A stretch of 64,000 bases of DNA from Lineus longissimus (Eukaryota > Nemertea > Pilidiophora > Heteronemertea > Lineidae): assembly GCF_910592395.1 (NCBI RefSeq), contig NC_088309.1, positions 23,006,599 through 23,070,598 on the forward strand, read 5' to 3'. Shown here in pieces: positions 1 to 11,800 of this stretch. The position numbers and the translations under genes were made by a program. Below the pieces are notes generated by a model. The model was not told where the DNA came from. It was given only the letters and a program-made list of their open reading frames with translations, and ran no database searches. Each line of letters begins with the position of its first letter. The first letter of the stretch is position 1.

Positions 1-2149
1 ATTGCCTCCTACATGTAATTGCTTTCAACTAATGTATATATAGAAATCAAACACCCAAAATGTCACAAAATAATGGCCTATTTACCCCTGAATAGAATGT
101 GTGCAAACAGAAGCGAATGCTCCTGCTAATGTCTCTTTTAAAATAATGTCATGCTACCTTGTTCAAGGATGCTTCAGAATTTTCCTATTTTCAAAATTGT
201 CAAATTGAACAAGTTAACAGTTGTGCTCTGTCAACCTAAATGTCCGCCCTGCCATTAATGCGAGGCTAAAATGCCAAGAGAGCAGATAGCAGTGCTTTGA
301 GTGGGTTCATTAAATTGGCAAAGGTGACAGTCAACCTGTACGTTGACATTATTGACTCTTTGCTCTCTGTGTCAACTCTTTTTGATATTGAGTTGACTTT
401 TATACATATCTATATCAAAAATGACCTGTCATATCCCAAAGAATGTATGTATCTGAGAAATCTTGTGCCATATATATTCATTTGTTCTTTGTGCAGTGGC
501 GATACTGTGTTATACAGTTAATAATGGAATTGCCACTAACTTGTATTGAGGACCATCTGTAGTAATAAGGCTTTACATTGAACAGCACTTTAAAATGAGG
601 TCAACTGGTTAGCCAAAACCTCAGCGGCTTTTATTCACTTAGGCCAAATGCAGCCCATTGAAAAAAAGAGATTTTTTTGATGGCAATGTCTTCTTTAATC
701 TATCGTTCAAGTTGAAAAAGATAAAGCTCCAGGGTGGACACGGAGCCAGACCTTGCTGTGGGGTCCGAAAATGCTCTTATGAGACAGAACAGATGAAGTT
801 CAGATTCTTTAGAAATTAAGGCCAGCGTATTTTTTTTTTCTTTTTTGCCCAAAAAACGATATCTTGTCCCTGGAATCTTTCTTTTGTAAAAAATTAAGAT
901 GTTGTAGAAAAACTTTCTGACGTAGCCTTGGGGAGGGTGCGGGATGACCCTCTTTGCTCTTCTGTCCTTGAATGCCTTCGCAGACAATATCCCATCAACA
1001 GCAGACGCTGTGAAAAAACTGATTGAATGCCGTCTACTCTTTAGATTCCTTGACCCTGGATCCATGCGATTCACACCTTTTGTGTCCTCAGATGGCGAGG
1101 TCAGTTTGTCTCAATATCACCCTGAAAAGTAAATAAATCTCTTGAGGGTGCTTTCATGATATGCCAACATAAAGTGATAACTTAGATGTAAAAATAACTC
1201 AGGATTTTCTGAGGTGCCTTCTGGCTTGTGCAAATTGCTTTAATTTTTTCTCCCGGACAATACTCTTGTGAACATTCAAGTCAAGAGCTATCGGTCATGA
1301 TAAATCAGGCAGAAAATAACGATATTTCATTCAATTATGGAGAAGGGCCAACTGGCGATTTTTGCAAAAGATGCAAATTTAAGTCATTTGTTTAATTCTA
1401 CGTCACTGCAACAATAAATGTTCTTTACTTTCTTGAATGCCAGAAGTGCTTCTTTAATGACCTCTTTCAAAAAACCTTGTCAAAATAGTTTTCAGTGTTG
1501 TGTTGCTTTAATAAGATTTCAAGTGACAGGTCACAACAGGGTCTTCTTTTGCTGACATTGAGGAGGACCCTTATTACAAATATCAAGGGGTGGGTTACCC
1601 CCTTGTGCCCACTTCATTTATGTCCGAGCATGTTTGTCCAGGCTCAAATTGGTTTTGAAGGAGTTGTTGGTAAACTCTGTGGCTACAGAGAGTCTTGACC
1701 TGTGATGGAAAGACTTACTGCAACATGGAATCAAAATAAATTGGCGGGAAAAGGTTGCTAAAAGTAATATTGATCATTTACAATCAGTGTCTCTCTCTTC
1801 ACTTCTATCAACAGACTCGAACAGCTCTGTAGAACTCTCGAATTACAGGCTGTATCCTGTTGAGCTTTGTTAATAACAAAACAAGCCTTCCTATGCTGTG
1901 GTGCCCCCTTTTTGCTTCTGTTGATTTGCAGATGTTGTATCCAGACTGAAGTGCTAGCAACTGTGTTTGTATTGATTACTACAGTATCACTGATGTTGAT
2001 ATCTACTGAACATGCTGAATACAAAAAATGTCAATAGGCAATTTCCAGATTGGATTAATGACTGTTAGATGACTGTTACATGTAAGAGTATCAAGTGCCA
2101 TAAAAATGATTATTAAAAATATATAGCAAGAAGTGAGAATTGGTTTAAA

Positions 2150-2222
2150 GGGAAGTGTCTAGAGCATCACTTTTGCAACCAGGATGTTATGGGTTCAACT
2201 CTCGGCAGAAGGAACAGTTTGA
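2150..2222 (+). repeat. tRNA-derived SINE head
   Basis: TCTAGAGCATCACTTTTGCA, then ACCAGGATGTTATGGGTTCA and ACTCTCGG, follow the order D-arm (box A), anticodon loop (TTTTGCAA, Ala-type TGC), T-arm (box B GGGTTCAACTC) of a tRNA. The acceptor stem does not pair properly, so this is a SINE or pseudogene rather than a functional tRNA. The SINE tail cannot be delimited. Confidence 0.55.
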
Positions 2223-2299
2223 TCTCTGGGTCGTTGAGCATGACTCTAACTTCTCCTTGCTTTCACAAGTAACTAGCTGGTGTTTGTGGTTCCCCTTAA

Positions 2300-4698
2300 C
2301 CCCCCCCCCTTCACCACTATAATTGATCTGTTACCCCCAAATTCCATCCTACTGTTGACCTTTTGCATAATGTAACACCTTCAACATCACCCGGACACTA
2401 CAGTCTAGGCTATCCAAATGACATTAAGGCCATTATGTTGAGGCCTTTGACTTCTAACAGTTGGCCTTTGTTCCCAGCCAATTGATAGGCCTGACCCAGA
2501 CAGATCCTGGACCATTTATTAATCAAGAGCTGATGGCTGTTTTCATTTGATACTGAGAACACACTGGTGTTGATATGTGGGGCTGCTGAGGGGGAAGAGT
2601 AAAGAGGCTTGATTTTTATGTGGCGTTCTTCTTTTTCAATGTATAAGAGAGTAATGCTGCTGTTTCAAGTAGGCACCAGATACTACCACCTGAGTCTTTT
2701 TACAAAATTTGAAAAACTCTTGGTGTACTCGCATTACCACAGGTCTTCAGGAGGTTGGAACCACTCTCTGGCTTTGTATGGGAAAAAACAGCATCATATG
2801 GAAGCACTGTCTAAAGGGGTGAACAGAATAGTGTTTCATGTCCGACCTGTTTGCCAGCTTTAACCCCCCCCCCATTTTTAATGGAGGATGTGGTGTAGTA
2901 GAGTGGTAGAAAATGGACCCCCCCCCCCGCATTGAGTCCTAAATGAATTGATAACCTCTGTGGGAATAGGGTAGGTGTATCCAACCGGGTCATTTTATAC
3001 TGACTGTAAATCCCTGGTTGCAATTTATTTGTTTATTCTGTTGAGTATATATTGAGATAAGGTGGATTGATTTGATGATATTTTTGAGATTGTGATTCAA
3101 TTGGATGAATTGGGTTAAATTGTAATTGTTGAATGACAAGTTCAACCATTAACACTTTGCAGCCAACTGGTGTACATCCCCACTTTAGTCTTTAACAAGT
3201 AGGAAATATTGTAGGGCCGAGTCGCTGATTGGCGGCCGCTTTTTATTTCAGTTGCCGATCGACATCCATTTGCAGCAGAAAGGGTTAAGCTGGCATCAAT
3301 TTTGATGACCTTCAGGGTTAGTAAAGGTTCCTTGCACTTCATTTTTGAAACAAGATACAATTTATTAAAGCCACAAATGATTTTATCGGTGATTGGAGAT
3401 AACCAGCAAATGTTTGGTATCATTGGATTAAAGGTGCTATCTCTCTCTAAGGGTGCCTAAATCGTTCTTCCTACCTCCCTTACCAATGTACCAGGTTTGC
3501 TGTTAACATGGTAAACAAAGTTGAATTCAGATATTTCTTAACTTCGCGTGGTCTTCAGACCAATTACTTCTTTGACGGAGGGATTAGAAATGCCGTCTAC
3601 CACTGGCAGAGCAGGATCTCAACTGTAAATATCGGCAGAAGTTACACCATGGGGGAACACACCTTCATTGCTTTAGGACTAGGGCACCATGTTGATGTCA
3701 GTGATACACACAATCACATATAAGCAAATACAGTAGAGAAATGTTCCTTTCCCTCAAACATTTTCAGTTTTTTGTTGTATCAAGACTTAGCTTATACCTG
3801 TATTGATGGCAAGCCGAGAAACCACAAAGTCTGGTAGAAATTTTCCATTGACTAAAGCAATGAAAGTTTGTTCCCCCGTGGTGTAACCTCTGCCATTATC
3901 AGTAGTGATCTTAAGTGGAAAAAATTACCCTCGCTTACCTTGGTGAGGAATTTACGAGAGATAAGCATGATCTGACGGTGAGGTATGGTTTGTGTCTAAG
4001 TCATGCATTAAAAGATCAAACTTGATACGAAAATCGTAAAAGATAAATGGGAACGAATGGATTTACTTGATGTAAATTTGATGAAAAAGTGCATCAAAGA
4101 GATTTTTGGGAACTTTTGACCTTGGCCTTTCTTAGCATCAGGGTGAGTTTAAATGCCACCCTTCACTGGCATTGATGACTTGGCTAACCTTAATTGTTTT
4201 GGCAGTTTGCAGTTTCAGAAGTATGTTTAGAATTCTGTATTCAACTGGGATACCAATATGGCCTACTACCCCTGAAACCAGAGTAAAAACTAAACGACCT
4301 TGAGCATTGACCTCGATCCCTTCTAGCAGCAGGTTGATATTGAAGATCACCTTTCACTGGCAGTGATGACTTTAGCTAATACAAACTGTTTTGATTGCTT
4401 TCTACAGGATGTGGGGCTCCCACTAAACTCGTTTTCTGCATACCGATAGCTATCTCAGTTTCTTGTGTCACAAAAACTTGGCCAAATCTTTGGCATTCCT
4501 GTGCTACTATTTTGCATTTTGATACAAAATAAATGTTTCTCAGAACAACACATTGCTTGAACAAATCTTCCCCAGTATCCTTATATACTACAAGGTTTTT
4601 TGGCATCACCAATCTGGAAATTCTGAAACTGCCCCAGAAAATGAAATAGGTAAAATCTCCCTCCGGTAAAAATCCTCCATTAACCCCCCCCCCCCCCC
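2300..4698. repeat. Four poly-C tracts
   Basis: C runs lie at 2300-2309 (10), 2864-2873 (10), 2918-2928 (11) and 4684-4698 (15). Three are preceded by TTAAC or TAAC, suggesting a common small source. Such tracts are prone to length variation and G-quadruplex formation on the opposite strand. Confidence 0.85.
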
Positions 4699-6401
4699 AT
4701 CTACATGCCCACCATCGCTAGCTCATTTCTCTGAATTGGACATAACCCAGACGATAATTCTTACAATTTGCCCACCTTTGCCTGGGGTTTACCAAGCCTG
4801 CCCCCTTACTAAGATTCTTGTAAGAGCAATGTTCTCTCTTCTTGGCATTCCTGGTGGATGGTTTCATTCATTTTAAGGAACCCATCAACGTTTGTTTAGA
4901 TCTATTTTGAGGAGATTGTGGCTTCACTCTGTTCATGTTAACAGTGTGATACAGCATTATCTAAGCATGTTTTTATTGACAAAGTGCTCTGAAATATGCG
5001 TGGAAGGAAAATGAGATGGGAAGTTTGTGGCAGGGAACTGAGTAAGTAATCAAAAACTTGGTATTGGTGTCTGGTGCCTGTAGTTTACTACTGAAACTTT
5101 GTAGTAGTAGGTTATACTCGCAGCCAGGTGGGCTGAGCACATGGCAGGCAAGCAGCCAAGCTCCTTACACTGACATGTGTTCATGCTACTTATCCTTAGC
5201 ACTGCTCATTAACTTTGTGATCTATCCTACAACCTATGCTAAGGTTTTTACAAGGCTCAAACATCACCCGCCTCCTGGCATTCTCGTTATGAGAGCTCTT
5301 TTTTATTACTATTGGAGTATGACCTTTGCGCATATTGACATACCTTGAGTAGTAGAGGTTAGCGCTGACTATAAATGGCGCGGAAAGGTAACAGAACGAC
5401 TTGGATTTATTTTCCACGCCAACTTGCGTTAAGAAACACGTACAAAATGTTTCGCAGTCACTGAAAAGTTTATATCTTGAGATTTTGGAGCAAAACTTGT
5501 ATTTAACAGTTAGGTAATCTGACTATTCTTGGAGTAATGTTACTATTTTCAAAACAAATGTTGTTTACACTCTTATTTGTTTTCCCTCATTCGTTCCGAC
5601 AATGTTTTTTTAGATTCATAAATTCCGTAGGTAGAATTTCATTAGACAAGAAATTGTAGTGGCATGCCGGGAGCCCGTGCCAGTACTGGGATAAGATTAC
5701 TGACCTACGGCAATAAAAACACACACCAGCATTCTTGAAAAGTGGAAGAATTACATAGTAGTTTGAGTTCTGTTAGTAACCTGGGGTTCGAGTTCATCGA
5801 ACGTTAGTCCCTGACAGCAGATCTGCTGTTTGCCGAAGTTAATTTTTTTTCTCATTGATATTTTCAGTTATGATATTTTTGCCTTTTCACCTTCATCTAC
5901 AAATATAGTAATTCATTAATGGGTCCAAATATCACCACTTCCGGGGGTCTATTCATGAAGAATGGCTTCAGCTCAGCGAATTTGAGTTGAAGGTGTAGTT
6001 CTGGTCTTCATCTGTTGGTTGCATTCTCTCCTGATTTGTTATGCAAATTCTCATCTTGGCGTTCATTTAAGTGATGAAAACAAATAAGTTTTTCAGCAGT
6101 CATTATTGGCAGCTCACGTTTTAACAGATGCTGCACAGATTTAAGGTATTTTTTACAATGACAGGTGAGAACCATTGTTTTTTTTCCTCATCCGTCTTGC
6201 TAATGCTCTCTCCTCCTCCAATACGGAAGTTCTGCCTCATGTTTCAGGAACAAGGAAACACAAAATTGGTTGCTCACGGGTGCGGATCCAAGGGGGGAGG
6301 CGCACCAGGTACACGCCCCCTCTCCTCATTCGAGTTCCACCTTATTTGTTTCCAGTTACAGATCTGTTATTTTACACTTATTAAACAAATTGACAGTTTC
6401 A

Positions 6402-6594
6402 GGAAAACGGTGAACTTCCATTCAACCTTGAATGAAAGAGAATCCCCAAGGATATTGAGTGACAAGACAAGGTCAATGGTCATTTCCTTATTCCAAAGTC
6501 TTGTGATTCTTGACAACCAAGATGCTGCACCAGGAGTTGCAGTGAATATACCTGCTGATTTTATTGGCTACACCAAGGGAGGAAGTGACCCTAG
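6402..6594 (+). CDS. Exon-like block, unproven
   Basis: An open frame of about 64 residues runs from a possible acceptor (ACAGTTTCAG) to a good donor (GTCAGT at 6595, preceded by CTAG). It contains SMVISLFQSLVILDNQDAAP and PADFIGYTKGGSDPR. The composition looks protein-like and only this frame is open, but there is no recognisable domain and its exit phase (2) does not match the next RCC1 exon (phase 1). It could be an exon of the upstream part of the gene with others missing, or chance. Confidence 0.2.
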
Positions 6595-6830
6595 GTCAGT
6601 TTAACATCGGGTCATGACCTCAGGTTGCCCAAAGGTCAGGTGGTTCTGTTCTTGGTGTTTACACTCTGACTTTTGCTGGTGTAATGTCAGACCTTTCGCA
6701 TCTGTTAGAATTATCGCTGATTAGGAAGAAACCTTTAGCAAAAAACTTCAGTGAAAATCGATCCCTCCAAGGTCAACGGTCAGGTTGCTCAGAGGTCAGA
6801 TGGTTCTGATGGTGTAATGTCAAACCATGT
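6466..6830. promoter_or_regulatory. Cluster of AGGTCA nuclear-receptor half-sites
   Basis: The segment holds AGGTCA-A-TGGTCA at 6470-6482 and AGGTCA-A-CGGTCA at 6770-6782, both direct repeats spaced by one base (DR1), plus a perfect palindrome GGTCATGACC near 6608, and further AGGTCA copies in CCAAAGGTCAGG (about 6635) and CAGAGGTCAGATGG (about 6795). Part of the cluster arises from a diverged direct repeat (about 6622-6692 and 6780-6825) sharing CAGGTTGC, AGGTCAG, TGGTTCTG and TGGTGTAATGTCA. Function is inferred from motifs only. Confidence 0.35.
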
Positions 6831-7936
6831 GTGTCTGTTCCTGCTGTGCCATGAGCTCTTGGCAAAAAATGAAATATCTGTCACTAGGGGTATGTGGTCA
6901 GAGGTTAGATGGGTCTATCTTCAGTGTTTTGGCTTTTAGTCTGACCATTCTCCTGGAAAATAGTGACATCCTGACTGCTCATTGTCAATGGTCAACTTCT
7001 TCAAATGATGGCTTATTTTGCACAATGTTCCTTGTATTACTTGTTGTAGTATGATAGGTTCACCCCAGGTGGATCTGCACATCATGAAAGGACACAGGCT
7101 TGGCCATTTCCTTGCATAAAAAATCTTGGTAGTTCTTTCTGGTAAATGTTGGTGTCATCAGCAGCCTCGAAAGTTTGGATAGTACCAATGTGGGTGCTTA
7201 CATGAACATTTGGTTCTTAATTAAAATGCTGGTCGCCAGTTACTGTGACCATCAGTTGAGGGAATCTAGCTGGTGAGTTAACCCGAGTTGACCTAACAAT
7301 GTTGGTTGTGGTCCCTGGGATGTCTAGCTGAGTGTTGTATCAACTGATAATGAGTCTGTTGACTGTGTGAACTGCTGACAGCTGCTGTGAGTAGTGATGG
7401 ATCAGACCAAGATGTCAATGAGTCAGGCCATATCACTAGCCAAGGTCAGGTCCAAATCTTTGGTGTTGGCAAGTCACCAGGTTTGCCTCACTGATTTCAG
7501 TTTTGCCTTTACATTGTTGACAGAGAATCTAGCAAGTTCTTAGTTTGCTAATTCTTTCAGTTTTGCTTTCCCATAGCAGGGTATCTGTTTGCTGATAGCA
7601 GAACTGCTTTCCCATTATTGAAATTTCAGATGAAATTTCAAATTTTCTGGTGAGTTTCAGGCTGAGGGACTTCACCCCAAGCCGAAATCTTGTTTTATCA
7701 AAATCATTATGCATTTAAGAAAAAAGATGCTCTGGAGTGTATATTTAACCTTTATCAGAGTATTTTATCCACTTTTTTTGCGGTTAAAGAAAGCTGAGTG
7801 CCACTGGCACCAGGAAGATATCTTAAATTGAATGAAACCTTGAAGGATAACCAATTATTTATCATACGAGAGGTATAATCGCTAGAATTTATAAATCAAA
7901 TGGCAAGGAGCACTCAGGTCTTGACATTTCGTTTAG

Positions 7937-8098
7937 TCTGTGAACTTCCAGCCATACATCAGCTCCAATAGTGCCTTTGTGGAGAATATCAACAGAGTCA
8001 AGATCAGCCCACCTGAAGCATACTGGTTATCAACCACAGTTTCTTATCGAAAATATACTGCAGTTCCATCCAGTAGAGAGTGGTCTTATATCAAGAAG
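7937..8098 (+). CDS. Exon-like block, unproven
   Basis: A 162-bp open block lies between a plausible acceptor (CATTTCGTTTAG) and a moderate donor (AAG then GTGAAAG). It would encode 54 residues, phase 0 on both sides, including YISSNSAFVENINRVKISPP and AYWLSTTVSYRKY. It has no RCC1 signature and does not connect in phase with neighbouring candidates, so coding status is doubtful. Confidence 0.2.
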
Positions 8099-8657
8099 GT
8101 GAAAGAACGGCATACTATTGCTTGAACTCAGCAGACCTAAGTGATTTATTCTTACGCACAGGGCACTGGAAAAAAAAACTTGGAAAATATATTGGCAACA
8201 ACTTGGAATCAGTTGTGAAAGGTTAATTAACTGAGCTGATACATATTTGTTGCTGCAGGGAGTAGACGTTGCTTATCACTTTATACAAACTCCACTTGAT
8301 TTATTTGGAACTTTCGTCCTTTTTCTGACAGTTGTTTTCTAAGGTCACACTAAATTATCATTTTGCTCAAAGCATGTATGTATGTTAAGATATTTCTTTG
8401 TTGAATAGACTGCTGTGATCAAGGAACAACCAAGGAGAGGCACTTGCCAGATGGTCAATATCACTGCCATTGCAAATAAGGATTTATTAGTAGCTTGTCA
8501 GTTTGTTGTTGAATAATGGGTACTGTGGCTGCTCTTGCCACTGAGGATTGGATATGTACAGAAAAAGCCCTACTCCGTCCTGCCTGACAGCATAATGACT
8601 TGCAAGCAAAGTCAAAACAAAGTGGAAACCACAACATCCACTTCGATGTCATGTTGA

Positions 8658-8850
8658 CTGACCCATGGTTGCCACTCTCCTTTCATTGCTGTCATGGTGA
8701 CACACCGATGCTTTCCACTCTCCTTTGATTGCTGCCATGGCAACAACCCATGGTTTCCACTCTACTTTGATTGCTGTCATGGTGACATACCCATCCATGG
8801 TTTGTACTCTGCTTTGACTGCTGTCATGGTGACAGACCCATGGTTTCAAG
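8658..8850. repeat. 42-bp tandem repeat with a dyad in each unit
   Basis: Four to five copies of a unit of about 42 bp (CCCATGGTTTCCACTCTCCT, then TTGATTGCTGTCATGGTGAC). A 4-bp insertion enlarges one unit. In three units the core reads TGTCATGGTGACA, an inverted repeat TGTCA-TGG-TGACA, at 8690, 8775 and 8822; the unit at 8733 has TGCCATGGCAACA. The period is 14 codons, so the reverse strand is open through the array (8649-8849), but I see no other sign of coding. Confidence 0.85.
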
Positions 8851-11800
8851 GCTTTTTTGACTAAACCAAACCCTTTTCCTTGACTCAGCTTGGGCTAACC
8901 TGAACTATCAACAGCCTGGATGATCTCTCGAGGCTGTCAGTCAACAACTCTGATAGCTTGTGTTGATTTCCTACTGGCATTATCAATCAACAGCTTATCT
9001 TGCTTTTGACCTGTGTAATTGCCGAGGCAGACCTATGGCCCTTGCTGGGGTAGGGTTCACTAACTAACAAGCTGAACTGGTGACCTTTCAAGGCATTTGC
9101 TGTTTGTATCAATAGTTTATCCCCACGCTTAGGCCTACTGCGGTTAAAAGAAAAAGGTAAGGAATACATTTTTGAGGTCTGTGGATCCAAGCCACAATTG
9201 GCAAAGTTGGAACAAAATGTCCAGGTTTTGTAACTATTTGATGAAACATACGATATACTGAGAGCACGGGCCACGGTATTGCAAGAACTGCTATGCACAT
9301 TTAAATAAAGACCATGAAGAATCTGTGAGTGGCTTTGTGTTTCAAATGTTCTAGTTCTCTCGGATATCTCCTGGATGTTGCCCCTCCCTTCAGAGGCCAG
9401 AACCAGGTTTCTTGTCTCTCTTCATGTTAGTGAAAGTTTTTTGAATTCAACCTGAAGGTAACTTGAATATCAGTCGAACACACAAATCAATGTTGATAGG
9501 TTACATGATATGGTCCAGATGCCAGACAGGCCATGCCTCATTATACCATGGCAGTGATAAAATGTGATTGATTCTGTCTGGTCTAAGGATTTCTAACATA
9601 CAATGAATAAGAAAAAATCCTTCCCCATTGGTTTTGATATTATCGTGAAATTAGTAAGTTTTTTTGACAAATGTTATGTGAAGTAGCTTCTAAAATTGTT
9701 TCGCTGAACTTTTCCAAAAAGAGTACATTGTATATCACCAGTGAGTGCCCAAGTGTTAAAATTACGCTTAGCTCATGATCCAAATGAAAGAGTCGTGTTT
9801 TCTTGAAAGTTTTTATCTAATCTTATCAACAGTTCTATAGCGCCATACACATGAAAGTAACGAGAAAAAACCCACTTAAATTGTGAAAAACGTTACATGC
9901 TTGTTTATCCGGTGGACGAAACGAAAATATAGAGAAGTTGGTAAATACCTTTTTTTAAATTCTGAAATAGTTTTGCAATCATAATTTACTGACTACACGT
10001 GCAGTGTTATGTAAAAAACGAGCTATTATGTAAAAAAATTACACGCCTGCCTCATGGGCCAAATGAAAGGATTGTGTAGTTCACCATGGCAAGTGCATCA
10101 GAGTTGTGTTTTTCCATGTTTTGTCAACTTTTTTGTTCCAGTCAAGAGAGAGAGAACATGGCTAAGCATTGGAAACGATTTTGTTTCCTGTTTCCATTGT
10201 TGGGGACCCGCTTTTCATGTGTCTACCTCTACCAGCGTCCATCCTTTAGTGGTGGTGGAAATAATGGTCATCTTGTCAATCAAGATGGCAAATGATACTA
10301 GGAAGTGATCTTGTAGTGAGATATGTCGAAAAGTAAATGTACCTTGAAGCCAAAAGAAGGTGAAAATCTTTTTTTACTTTTCTTTTGATGGGTTGGGGCT
10401 CTTCGCGGGACCCAAGCAGAGTGGATGGATGCTAATCATCCAACTAGATATCAATAACCAGCATTAAGTGGTAACATCATTGCTGATATGTTTAGTAAAA
10501 TCTTCTAGCCCAAGTGGCAATGATATCTGACTTTTTGATGATTCAGCTGTGTAGGGCCAGGTGATGCTTGTATTCACCTTGATTGCTTGACCTTACAACA
10601 GCTTAGGTCAAGCTCCTGGTTCATGAGCTATGTTAATGAGGCTAATCGTGCGGTTGAACAACCACAAGGGTATGTCTAATGCACTTTTGCCAAGTTGGGG
10701 AGCATCCCTAGCTGACTTTCTTTTCTGGTCAGACCCTGGCAGCAGGCAAAAATGGTTGAACTGCCTGTGAGTAATGAGTGTCATTCGGAATTCTCCAGCT
10801 TCATAAAATGAAGTAGTTCTCCTGTAGTACTTGTAAAGTCAACATTACTGACTTAATTCATCTTTTTGTAAACTCACCATACAGCCTCGGGAAGGGAGGA
10901 CCAATTAAGGTCAGTGTGCAACATGCTTCTTCAGGATTTATTGCATTCTTTGGCAGTTTGCAAAAAAAAGGAGTCAGAGAAATGCCAATGGTGGGGGCTG
11001 AGGTACACTTCTCTTTCAACCAAGGTGATATTTACTCCGCTTTTACTACTGTTTTTCTTCCTGCCAGCTTCTTTGGACTGAATGCCTGATCACCCTAACC
11101 AAAATACCACATCTGTTCACAGATATTTCTCTTCTTGACTCCTGTCTGATTGCAGTTTCAAGGCACTCAAACAACTTTGTTAGTAAATTCCAATGCTGCA
11201 TTCGATTATATCAGTATTTTAATTGCCAAGAAATTCTGACTTCTGTGATGTGTTATTAAACCATAGTAATATCAACCATGCTGGTAGTGAGTTGCTTACC
11301 TTGTGTGAGTTTTTTTTCTACTGATAGCATTCATGTACAATAATTTTTTTGTTCCCATCAATTCAAAAATATGAGTTTTGAGTCATGAAAATCAGATTTT
11401 TGTTTTGAAAGGTATGAATGGCTATTTGGAAGAATAATATGTTTGGTACAGTTTCCCTTTCATTATTTATGCCTTATACCTTATTCCTAGTTTTATTTGA
11501 ATAGTATAATACTTTTACCTCCATACGGTTTACCTGCGTGGAGGTCACCTTCGATGAAGAGCTGGAAACACAAGCATACCAATGTTACACATTTCCATTT
11601 TTTGGTTCATTCAGAACAGGTGATGTATTGAATTTGTTGTAAAAGCTGTCTGCCATCATCAGGAAGTAATCATCTTTGGAACTCTGTCTGTTCATTCAAG
11701 GTATTCTCATTACAGTTATATGTTTTACCATATGGACTCAAAGTCTTTGAAATGTCCAATTTCTAGAAAGCGAAAACCATTTCATGATGTTGGCCATCTA

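Noticed and set aside
700-1132. Overlapping open frames on both strands (124 codons minus, 62 plus), with a third + frame also protein-like
   Set aside because: Three frames compete, no domain is recognised, and splice signals favour none. Frames of this length are expected by chance.
5770-5810. GGGTTCGAGTTC resembling a tRNA box B
   Set aside because: No box A at a suitable distance and no stem pairing.
6128-6401. Start of the 158-codon frame before 6402
   Set aside because: Low-complexity Ser/Pro and Phe-rich translation without motifs; only the later part has splice-site support, and even that is weak.
10141-10310. Block after TTGTTCCAG with HCWGP resembling an RCC1 W-G
   Set aside because: Two frames are open, spacing of the RCC1 signature is wrong, no donor with suitable phase is seen.
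10885-11034. Exon-like block with HSLAV and WWG, phase 1 on both sides and thus joinable to 17785
   Set aside because: HSLAV and the following VFSWG would be about 30 residues apart, whereas RCC1 repeats need about 8-10. A second frame is also open. Chance resemblance is more likely.
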